From NCBI GenBank assembly GCA_013824385.1, contig PNNU01000206.1, positions 1-6,318 on the forward strand: 6,318 bases of DNA, read 5' to 3'. The position numbers and the translations under genes are program-made. How positions within the stretch are numbered: position 1 is the stretch's first letter; every line of letters starts with the position of its first letter. This DNA is from Anaerolinea sp. (GTDB lineage Bacteria > Chloroflexota > Anaerolineae > Anaerolineales > Anaerolineaceae). The notes beneath the pieces are model-generated. The model had not been told where the DNA came from and searched no databases. It saw nothing but the letters and a program-made list of their open reading frames with translations. Shown in pieces: positions 1 through 5,726 of the stretch.

Positions 1-21
1 TTATATCGTGAATAGTTTACC

Positions 22-315
22 TTACGGTACCGGGTCAAATCCCCCGGCATTATAGGGATTGCAGCGTAAAAGCCGCCAAATTGCCATTCCAGTGCCTTTA
101 AAGGCACCGTATTTGTAGATCGCTTGATAACCATAATGTGAGCAGGTCGGATAAAATCTGCAAGTATCCGCTGGTAAAGCCGGCGAGATTGCCTTCTGGT
201 ACCCCCTGATCAATCCTAAAAGGATGAATCTGGGAATGTTTCCAAATTTGAATGGTAAATCTCTTAAACGAGGTTCAACAACCTCAGCTTGCTGGTCTTC
301 CTGCATCATAGTCAT
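22..315 (-). CDS. yidD: Membrane protein insertion efficiency factor YidD
   Basis: This encodes a 97-residue YidD/UPF0161 protein, a small membrane-associated factor that helps YidC/Sec insert and fold inner-membrane proteins. The family core is complete: an amphipathic stretch around residues 28-45 leads into 'GYQKAISP' (38-45), then '[15 protein letters not shown]' (52-66) with Cys52 and Cys58, and an ending '[16 protein letters not shown]' (82-97) with Cys85. An N-terminal tail of about 25 polar residues precedes the core, so it is somewhat longer than many homologues. The start is uncertain among three ATGs at 315, 309 and 306. None has a strong Shine-Dalgarno and all lie inside the 3' end of rnpA, so translation is probably coupled to rnpA. 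The position between rnpA and the expected yidC, beyond the left edge, is the canonical one. Identification is firm; only the start is in doubt. Confidence 0.95.
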   Translation of the reverse strand: MTMMQEDQQAEVVEPRLRDLPFKFGNIPRFILLGLIRGYQKAISPALPADTCRFYPTCSHYGYQAIYKYGAFKGTGMAIWRLLRCNPYNAGGFDPVP

Positions 316-652
316 CCGGATCTATCAATTCCGCTCTACATAATAACTGCTTCACTGCATTTTTAAGTTCAATGGGTGTCGCAATATTAATTGGTTCGCG
401 TGCTATTACCAGTATGTCTGACGATTTTAAAAAAAACGGGAGGAATTCAGAAAAAGTTGCTCTTAACCGGCGTTTGGCGCGATTTCTTACAACCGCATTT
501 CCAATTCTTTTTCCAGTGATGATTCCAGCCCGTGAATTTTCCGCTTCACCTTGAGTAACCTTTAACACTGCAAGCGGGTGCGTATAAGTTTTGCCTAAAT
601 GACGCACCCGCTTGAAGTCAATCGCTCGGGTAATTCGAAACTTGGGTTTCAC
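284..652 (-). CDS. rnpA: Ribonuclease P protein component
   Basis: This encodes the 122-residue protein subunit of RNase P, which binds the catalytic RNA and the 5' leader of pre-tRNAs and aids maturation of tRNA 5' ends. The N-terminus '[20 protein letters not shown]' has the FxRVRxxGK-type family start. The diagnostic RNR signature is intact: '[19 protein letters not shown]' at 47-65, with R56-N57-R58. The C-terminal part '[12 protein letters not shown]' matches the usual beta strand, followed by the terminal helix and a short acidic, less conserved tail. The start is a GTG at 652: an in-frame TGA lies two codons upstream, and GCAGG sits about 7 bases before the GTG. An out-of-frame ATG begins 4 bases upstream. 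The gene lies 75 bases after rpmH and overlaps yidD by 32 bases, as expected for an rpmH-rnpA-yidD operon. Confidence 0.97.
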   Translation of the reverse strand: MKPKFRITRAIDFKRVRHLGKTYTHPLAVLKVTQGEAENSRAGIITGKRIGNAVVRNRAKRRLRATFSEFLPFFLKSSDILVIAREPINIATPIELKNAVKQLLCRAELIDPDDYDAGRPAS

Positions 653-727
653 CCATCAACCTGCCTTCTCTCTTCTGCAGTCAAAACCATCAGAAACGAG
701 TTCAAGGCTAGCCTTTGTGGTTCGATA

Positions 728-898
728 TTACCAATGAATCTTTTTTACATGGTTATTTATCGTAACCGTTAGCTTTTGACGGCCTTTTGCACGGCGGCGT
801 TTTAACACTTCTCGCCCATCGGCAGTGGCCATGCGAGATCGAAATCCATGCACACGCACGCGTCGGCGCATTCTCGGTTGGTATGTCCTTTTGGTCAT
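728..898 (-). CDS. rpmH: Large ribosomal subunit protein bL34
   Basis: This short gene encodes a 56-residue, very basic protein of the 50S subunit. The start reads '[20 protein letters not shown]' and continues with '[20 protein letters not shown]' and 'QKLTV', the hallmark L34 core (KRTYQP...HGFRxRM...GRxVLxxRRAKGR). Most bacterial L34 proteins stop near 'LTVS' at 44-47 residues. This one continues about ten residues further, '[11 protein letters not shown]', before TAA. The ATG at 898 is preceded by GAGAGGAA (905-912), a good Shine-Dalgarno at normal spacing. A near-consensus promoter lies about 45 bases upstream of the start. It is the first gene of the rpmH-rnpA-yidD transcription unit. 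Identification is certain from sequence. Confidence 0.97.
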   Translation of the reverse strand: MTKRTYQPRMRRRVRVHGFRSRMATADGREVLKRRRAKGRQKLTVTINNHVKKIHW

Positions 899-904
899 GC
901 TGTG

Positions 905-912
905 TTCCTCTC
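905..912 (-). promoter_or_regulatory. Ribosome binding site of rpmH
   Basis: GAGAGGAA on the minus strand lies 6 bases before the ATG at 898. It fixes the start of this short gene and is the strongest Shine-Dalgarno in this cluster. Confidence 0.8.
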
Positions 913-942
913 AATCACTGACTTTTTTGAATGCAAAAGCGA

Positions 943-971
943 ATTATACCTTAACGTTCCTACTAGGTCAA
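943..971 (-). promoter_or_regulatory. Sigma-70-type promoter of rpmH-rnpA-yidD
   Basis: On the minus strand a -35 hexamer TTGACC (971-966) is separated by exactly 17 bases from a perfect -10 hexamer TATAAT (948-943). An A-rich stretch lies just upstream of the -35, between it and the TAA of the last RCK gene. The start point would fall near 936, giving a leader of about 37 bases with the rpmH Shine-Dalgarno near its end. The promoter begins only about 12 bases after the upstream gene's stop, with no terminator between, so read-through from the potassium genes is also possible. Confidence 0.85.
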
Positions 972-983
972 AGCCTTTTTAAG

Positions 984-1652
984 TTAATTCGCGATACCTA
1001 AAATGGCTGCAAGTTGCCGTGCACCATCTGTATCTGTAATTGCCAACACTTCATCTTCTACTTCAAGCGTGGTGATCCCACGAGGGAGAACGATCTCCCC
1101 TTTACGGATAATGGCTGCCACTACACAATTGGCCGGCAGATTCAAATCTTTGATCGCCATACCGCATACTTTTGACCTCAAGGGGATCTTTTCTTCCACC
1201 AGTGAGTAACGGCCGCGTTTCAATTTAAGCAGGGTCATCATATCGCCCAAAGACATTTCCTCCTGGATCAACCGGGAAAGAATGTCAGCCTGATTTACGG
1301 CTACATCCACATGAAACTTGGAATCAAACAGCCATGCGTCACGGGGATTATTTACCCGGGCTATTGTTCTCTTAATCTGGTAGCGTTCTTTCGCAAGGAA
1401 ACAAAGACTGAGGTTTTCTGCATCAGAAGTGCTGGTCGCTGCAAAAACTTGAGCTTCTTTTATTCCGGCTTGTTCAAGTACCTGTGTATCCAGTGCGTTA
1501 CCCGGATAAATCACTTCTGTGGGAAGTTCCTTGTGAATACGAGCTAAAACCTCTTTACGATGTTCAATAACGTGCACGGTATGGTTTTCACTCAATAAAG
1601 AGCGAGCCAACTGAGCACCTGTTCTTCCGCCGCCTGCTATGATCACAAACAT
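984..1652 (-). CDS. RCK-domain (TrkA/KtrA family) K+ transport regulator, second of a tandem pair
   Basis: This encodes a 222-residue single-RCK protein. The N-terminal Rossmann (TrkA_N) domain starts directly with 'MFVIIAGGGRTGAQLA': a GxGxxG nucleotide loop at 7-12, with Glu30 at the end of beta-2 ('VHVIEH') as the likely ribose-binding acid. The C-terminal part, about 138-220, looks like an RCK_C (TrkA_C) ligand domain ('GMAIKDLNLP', 'EVEDEVLAITD'). RCK proteins form cytosolic rings that bind nucleotides (NAD(H), ATP/ADP) and sometimes c-di-AMP and gate K+ channels or transporters. The frame is open upstream to 1709, but the ATG at 1652 is preferred: the Rossmann strand begins there, AGGA and AAGG precede it, and it starts one base after the stop of the first RCK gene, implying coupling. 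At about 220 residues it is half the size of two-domain E. coli TrkA and resembles KtrA or CeoC. No TrkH/KtrB partner is encoded here. Confidence 0.9.
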   Translation of the reverse strand: MFVIIAGGGRTGAQLARSLLSENHTVHVIEHRKEVLARIHKELPTEVIYPGNALDTQVLEQAGIKEAQVFAATSTSDAENLSLCFLAKERYQIKRTIARVNNPRDAWLFDSKFHVDVAVNQADILSRLIQEEMSLGDMMTLLKLKRGRYSLVEEKIPLRSKVCGMAIKDLNLPANCVVAAIIRKGEIVLPRGITTLEVEDEVLAITDTDGARQLAAILGIAN

Positions 1653-1653
1653 A

Positions 1654-2316
1654 TTATCCTGCCTTCTTTCCCTCGCGCAAATTTGAGCGCGTTTCATTAA
1701 TTCCATCAAAAGTAGCGGCCACGTTCAACAAGTCACCTGTCCGCAATTCTGTATCTGTCTCTGGTAAAAACGCACGCCCTGCCCGGGTGATGGATAAGGG
1801 TTTACAGGTGGTGCATCTGATCAAATCCGCAATTCTTTTTCCAGCATAGTTCTCGGGAATCACCAATTCGTAAACCTCAACTTCACCATTTCCGGCAGAA
1901 AAGACGGTTCGAAAATCGCCGTCGGTCATCAACTCTTCAATTCTCTGTGCACCCCAACTGGTTGAACTGACCACCTGAATATCCAGCGCTTCAAAAAGTG
2001 CTCTCAAATGAGGATCGTAGTTACGCGCAATGATGTTTGAAACCTTGTATTCAACTTTTGCAATATGAGCGACAACTGCATTGAGGGCATCATTATTCGT
2101 CACGGATGCCAGTGCATCGCAACTGGCTAATCCCGCCCGCATTAAAACATCATGATTGAGGGCATCACCTTCGTGCAGCCGTCCCTGAAAATCAGCCGGT
2201 AAATTATTGAACGATAACGGGTTATCGTCAACTACAGAAACCTCGTGACCTCGTTTAAAAAGACTATAGGCAAGGGTTGCTCCAATTCGTCCACATCCAA
2301 CAACAATAGTTTTCAT
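1654..2316 (-). CDS. RCK-domain (TrkA/KtrA family) K+ transport regulator, first of a tandem pair
   Basis: This encodes a 220-residue single-RCK protein. The Rossmann domain begins 'MKTIVVGCGRIGATLAY', with the GxGxxG loop at 7-12 and Asp30/Asp31 after beta-2, typical of NAD(H)-type binding. 'HEGDALN' (48-54) is the conserved GDA segment of TrkA_N. A linker near 117-135 leads to an RCK_C-like domain at about 140-203 ('YELVIPENYAGKRIADL', 'LRTGDLLNVAA'), then a basic tail. A Cys-X2-Cys (168-171) in the C-terminal domain is unusual. The ATG at 2316 was chosen over an in-frame TTG at 2340 because it has a GAGGA Shine-Dalgarno and starts at the Rossmann strand. It begins 20 bases after the transporter stop and ends one base before the next RCK gene, so the three genes are almost certainly co-transcribed. 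The likely role is a regulatory subunit for the KimA-like transporter (inference from context). Confidence 0.9.
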   Translation of the reverse strand: MKTIVVGCGRIGATLAYSLFKRGHEVSVVDDNPLSFNNLPADFQGRLHEGDALNHDVLMRAGLASCDALASVTNNDALNAVVAHIAKVEYKVSNIIARNYDPHLRALFEALDIQVVSSTSWGAQRIEELMTDGDFRTVFSAGNGEVEVYELVIPENYAGKRIADLIRCTTCKPLSITRAGRAFLPETDTELRTGDLLNVAATFDGINETRSNLREGKKAG

Positions 2317-2320
2317 TTTT

Positions 2321-2325
2321 CCTCG
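2321..2325 (-). promoter_or_regulatory. Ribosome binding site deciding the start of the first RCK gene
   Basis: CGAGG on the minus strand, followed by AAAA and the ATG at 2316. This supports the ATG over the in-frame TTG at 2340, which overlaps the transporter's stop codon and has no comparable site. Confidence 0.7.
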
Positions 2326-2336
2326 ATTAATCCGTT

Positions 2337-4283
2337 TCAATCAACCTGATACGGAACTTCCATAATAACGATATCTTTGCGATAAAGTAAAACTTTTCTC
2401 AGTGTATCAGCAGTATTCGTGTGCAACCATACATTCCAGATATGTTTTGGAATAAATTGCGGCACTACAATACTGATAATTTCATTAGGTGCTTTTGCTT
2501 CATCCAGCTCTTCAATATATTCAAGCAAGGGTTCGACAAACAAGCGATAGGGTGAATCAAGGACTACGAGCCGATAACCATCGCCCCACAAATCCCATTT
2601 TTCTTGAACTCTTTTCGTCTCAACAGGATCAATGGATACATGCACGGCGGTAATATCATCTGACAAAGTTTTCGCGTATCTGAGGGCTGCCAGTGTGCTT
2701 TTATGCACTCCGCCAATCGGCATGATCACTCTCTGGCGTACGATCCGATTTGGGGCTACATAATTATCAAGCGATAGATTGGCAGCTACTTTCATATAAT
2801 GACGATGAATCGATGAGAAGACAAGAACCATGATTGGCGTTAATATGACAACGAACCAGGCGCCGTCTTTGAACTTGGTGATCGCAAAGACCATCATCAC
2901 CACACCGGTAACGACTGCGCCAAGTGAATTGACAAACATTTTAAATTTCCAACCTTTATCAAATCGAAGGGTGGATCCCCTTTCAACTTTTGCCTCATCC
3001 GCTCCAAGGTGTCCAGATTTCCACCATCGTCTCGCCATGCCTGTCTGAGAGAGTGTGAAGGAAAGGAATACACCGATTGCATAAAGCGGAATAAGACGGG
3101 AAACGCTGGCTTGTGTAACAATGATTAATATGCTGGCAACAATTGCCAGGGCTACTATTCCGCGAGAATAAACCAATCTGCTGCCTCGATAGGTAAACTG
3201 TCTTGGCAAAAAGCCGTCTGACGCAGCGATTGCACTCAACCTTGGAAAATCTGCGAATGCAGTATTGGCTGCCATCACCAAAATGACCATGGTTGCTGCG
3301 ATGGTACTTAAATAAAATATGCCGCGGTTATCAAACACCGTTCTGGCGATTTGTGAAATGACAGTTTCTTCTTCAGATGGAGTGGCTCCAACCATGTGCC
3401 CCAGATAAGTGATTCCCAACATCATTGAGCCAAGGATCACAGCCATAATGATCAACGTTCGTCCGGCATTCGTACTGCGTGGTTCTTTAAAGGCAGTGAT
3501 GCCGTTGGAGATGGCTTCTACACCTGTCAAAGCGGTTGTTCCACTTGAAAAAGCTTTTAGGATTAAAAATAACGTTATGGGTTGAAGTGTTTGATGAAGT
3601 GCAATAATATCTTGAGGCGCATCTACGACACCGTGTAAAGTTCCACTCACCACACGAATCAATCCGATAATAATTGTGACATACATCATTACAATAAAGA
3701 AATATGTTGGAATGGCAAATGTGATGCCTGATTCTTTGACGCCGCGTAAATTGATAATCATCACAAAGAAAACCAAAGCCACAGCGATCCACACTTTGTA
3801 CGTAATTAAAGCTGGAAATGCAGATACCAGTTGGGCAACACCGGAAGATACCGAAACTGACACAGTCAAGATATAGTCAGTCAATAAAGCCGAGGCTGCT
3901 GTTTGAGCTGGTAATTCACCCAGGTTATCACGTGCGACAATATACGCTCCACCGCCGCTTGGATAGGCATGGATGGTCTGTTCATACGACAATGTCAGAA
4001 TGATCAAAAGAACACAGATGGCCATCGCCAAGGGGATCGAAATATGGAATGATGCAACCCCGGCTGCCGCTAAAATCAACAGCATTTCTTGCGGGGCATA
4101 AGCCACAGAAGACATAGCATCTGAAGAAAAAACCGCCAAACCCAATAACTTGCCAATGGTTTGATGTGGTGCATCAGCCGTGGAAAGTGGCCTGCCGATC
4201 AACAGGTTACGCCAATTTTTATTTGGTTTATATTCTGTGGTTCGCTTAATTACGGTTGAACCATTATTCTCGTCAAAATCCAT
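2337..4283 (-). CDS. KimA-like APC/KUP-superfamily potassium transporter
   Basis: This encodes a 648-residue multispanning membrane protein. A basic N-terminal segment of about 45 residues precedes about 12 hydrophobic segments (roughly 46-75, 81-100, 126-155, 162-179, 187-213, 235-260, 276-298, 322-345, 375-391, 397-416, 449-470 and 476-492), then a cytosolic domain from about 498. It matches B. subtilis KimA as I recall it: 'IGRPL', 'SSDAMSSVAY', 'AYPSGGGAYIVARDNLGE', 'DYILTVSVS', 'SSGTTALTGVEAISN', 'LIPLYAIGVF' and 'LSQTGM'. The counterparts of KimA Asp36, Tyr43, Asp117 and Thr121 are kept as Asp55, Tyr62, Asp136 and Thr140, supporting H+-coupled K+ uptake rather than amino acid transport. 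The C-terminal domain ('VIMPIGGVHKSTLAALRYAKTL', 'ITAVHV') looks like a universal-stress-protein fold. The ATG at 4283 follows GAGAGAG; an in-frame TTG lies one codon upstream. It heads the unit with two RCK genes. Generic annotation would be 'APC family permease'; the K+ assignment is strong but inferred. Confidence 0.88.
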   Translation of the reverse strand: MDFDENNGSTVIKRTTEYKPNKNWRNLLIGRPLSTADAPHQTIGKLLGLAVFSSDAMSSVAYAPQEMLLILAAAGVASFHISIPLAMAICVLLIILTLSYEQTIHAYPSGGGAYIVARDNLGELPAQTAASALLTDYILTVSVSVSSGVAQLVSAFPALITYKVWIAVALVFFVMIINLRGVKESGITFAIPTYFFIVMMYVTIIIGLIRVVSGTLHGVVDAPQDIIALHQTLQPITLFLILKAFSSGTTALTGVEAISNGITAFKEPRSTNAGRTLIIMAVILGSMMLGITYLGHMVGATPSEEETVISQIARTVFDNRGIFYLSTIAATMVILVMAANTAFADFPRLSAIAASDGFLPRQFTYRGSRLVYSRGIVALAIVASILIIVTQASVSRLIPLYAIGVFLSFTLSQTGMARRWWKSGHLGADEAKVERGSTLRFDKGWKFKMFVNSLGAVVTGVVMMVFAITKFKDGAWFVVILTPIMVLVFSSIHRHYMKVAANLSLDNYVAPNRIVRQRVIMPIGGVHKSTLAALRYAKTLSDDITAVHVSIDPVETKRVQEKWDLWGDGYRLVVLDSPYRLFVEPLLEYIEELDEAKAPNEIISIVVPQFIPKHIWNVWLHTNTADTLRKVLLYRKDIVIMEVPYQVD

Positions 4284-4328
4284 CAAGCTCTCTCAATCAC
4301 AATTATGAACATACCTGCAAAGCAAGAG

Positions 4329-4357
4329 ATTATACATCCCTGATCAAAGGCGGTCAA
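4329..4357 (-). promoter_or_regulatory. Sigma-70-type promoter of the kimA-like/RCK/RCK unit
   Basis: On the minus strand TTGACC (4357-4352) and a perfect TATAAT (4334-4329) are separated by 17 bases. The start point would be near 4322, giving a leader of about 40 bases, too short for a c-di-AMP (ydaO/yuaA) riboswitch of the kind that controls kimA in B. subtilis. The hexamers and spacing are identical to those of the rpmH promoter in this window. A further TATAAT at 4399-4394 lacks a good -35 hexamer. Confidence 0.85.
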
Positions 4358-4435
4358 TCATTTACGCGTATTTACCCGCAATACAACACCTTAATTATAG
4401 GTTCGTTTCACCTTTAAAGACCTTACACCCGCTTT

Positions 4436-5719
4436 TCAGCCAAATTTGGTAATTATTCCGATTAGTCCATCATTTTTGACTGCATTAATTTGAATAGTAT
4501 CAATTTGATTCCAACGGTTCGTTTCAGCCAACGCTTCAACTTTCATATATTGTTCACTCAACCCATGCAAGGTCCAGCCTTTTTCATTGGACGTTCCTGA
4601 ACCTTCCCAAAGTACCTTTACTTCTCGTCCGATGAATGCCGAAAGGTATTGTGCTTCTGATGCCGCAATTTCAGCTCGCATTTTTTCAGCGCGCAATTTC
4701 GCAGTTTTTCCATCCACTCGATCTGGCAATTTTGCGGCAGCGGTTCCTTCCCGTACCGAATAGCGAAAAACATGTCCGCCGCTGAAATTCATCTTTCTGA
4801 CAAATTCCAGGCTTTCCATGAACTCCGCTTCGCTTTCGCCAGGGAATCCTGCAATAATATCCGTGGTGATGGATACACCGGGAATGTTTTCACGTGCCAT
4901 TTGAACCAAATCACTAAACTTGCCGGGGGTGGTATTGCGTGCCATGCGCTTGAGTACACCGGCCGACCCTGATTGAAGCGGCAAATGTAAATGCGGACAC
5001 AATCGCGGATTCTGCCACAACTGGAAAAAACCTTGGTCCAAATCCCAGGGTTCTATTGAAGACAATCTGATACGTTCAATGTGAGAGTGATCTAACAAAT
5101 ATGACAACAGTTCAGCCACCGTCTCATTTTTACCGACATCCCTGCCCCACGACCCCAGGTGAACGCCGCTCAGCACAACCTCGCGCACGCCCCCTCTCTC
5201 AGCCTGAAGGATATCTTCTAGCACATCCTCTTTGGAGACGCTTTGGCCTTTGCCACGTGCCACTCGGGTGACACAGAAGGTGCAGAAGTTATCGCAGCCG
5301 TCTTGCGCTTTGATAAACGCGCGTGTATGGCTATGCGCTCCCGGAAGCGGCTGCCGGGCGATCGGTTCAATATCAAAATCCAGCGGCTCTGATCCCATTA
5401 CCCGCAGAGGAAGATTCATTTTTTCCAGATTAGAGATGATGTCACTTACCCCCGGTAATGCTCGTGCTTTTTCTGGTTCAAGAGTTGCCCAACACCCCGT
5501 AAGTACAATTCTGCCTGCGCCGGCTTGATGAGCTTGCCTGGCTTTTTGCCTTGAATCAGAGGTGGCTGCTGCCGTAACCGCACATGTATTTACCACCACC
5601 AAGTCAGCACCCTCTGAAGTATTTATCACCAGGTGCCCTGCTGCCCTAAACTGTGAAGCCATGTGTTCAATTTCGGCCTGATTTAAGCGGCAGCCGACCG
5701 TGTCAAAATAAACCTTCAT
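4436..5719 (-). CDS. mtaB: tRNA (N6-L-threonylcarbamoyladenosine-37) C2-methylthiotransferase MtaB
   Basis: This encodes a 427-residue radical-SAM methylthiotransferase. It converts t6A to ms2t6A at position 37 of ANN-decoding tRNAs, using two [4Fe-4S] clusters and SAM. The N-terminal UPF0004 domain has its three cluster cysteines: Cys10 in 'DTVGCRLNQAE', Cys46 in 'VVNTCAVT' and Cys76 in 'LTGCWA'. The radical-SAM CX3CX2C motif is Cys142, Cys146 and Cys149 ('QDGCDNFCTFCVTRVARG'). A TRAM-like RNA-binding tail follows from about 362 ('FIGREVKVLWEGSG'). 'GCRLNQAE' rather than the 'GCQMN' of MiaB, and the length, point to the MtaB (YqeV) branch. The frame is open to 5794, but the family N-terminus begins at the ATG at 5719, 7 bases after the upstream stop. 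No clear Shine-Dalgarno precedes it, suggesting reinitiation from the upstream gene. No intrinsic terminator is obvious after its stop. Confidence 0.94.
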   Translation of the reverse strand: MKVYFDTVGCRLNQAEIEHMASQFRAAGHLVINTSEGADLVVVNTCAVTAAATSDSRQKARQAHQAGAGRIVLTGCWATLEPEKARALPGVSDIISNLEKMNLPLRVMGSEPLDFDIEPIARQPLPGAHSHTRAFIKAQDGCDNFCTFCVTRVARGKGQSVSKEDVLEDILQAERGGVREVVLSGVHLGSWGRDVGKNETVAELLSYLLDHSHIERIRLSSIEPWDLDQGFFQLWQNPRLCPHLHLPLQSGSAGVLKRMARNTTPGKFSDLVQMARENIPGVSITTDIIAGFPGESEAEFMESLEFVRKMNFSGGHVFRYSVREGTAAAKLPDRVDGKTAKLRAEKMRAEIAASEAQYLSAFIGREVKVLWEGSGTSNEKGWTLHGLSEQYMKVEALAETNRWNQIDTIQINAVKNDGLIGIITKFG

Positions 5720-5726
5720 TTGATTA

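Noticed and set aside
704..715. A 12-base perfect palindrome AAGGCTAGCCTT between rpmH and rnpA, possible terminator or binding site
   Set aside because: As RNA it gives only a 4-base stem with a 4-base loop and no U-run, and about one or two such palindromes are expected by chance in a window of this size.
899..983. Possible oriC or DnaA boxes, because rpmH often sits beside dnaA
   Set aside because: No TTATCCACA-like boxes or AT-rich unwinding element are visible, and the neighbour is an RCK gene rather than dnaA.
1653..1709. An N-terminal extension of the second RCK protein, starting upstream of 1652
   Set aside because: The extension overlaps the preceding gene, is not Rossmann-like, and the ATG at 1652 has proper ribosome-binding sequence and the family's usual start.
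3487..3792. A 101-codon open frame inside the transporter gene
   Set aside because: It is a shadow in another frame of a well-conserved membrane protein; its Cys/His/Asn-rich translation shows no family features.
2337..4283. Amino acid permease, the usual label for APC-family proteins
   Set aside because: The motifs and kept K+-ligand positions follow KimA rather than amino acid transporters, and the operon contains two RCK K+ regulators.
4394..4399. A second TATAAT upstream of the transporter promoter
   Set aside because: At 16-18 bases upstream there is no hexamer resembling TTGACA, so it is not supported as a promoter.
4358..4435. A Rho-independent terminator after mtaB
   Set aside because: Only weak, AT-rich inverted repeats such as CCTATAATTAAGG are present, without a GC-rich stem or a following U-run.
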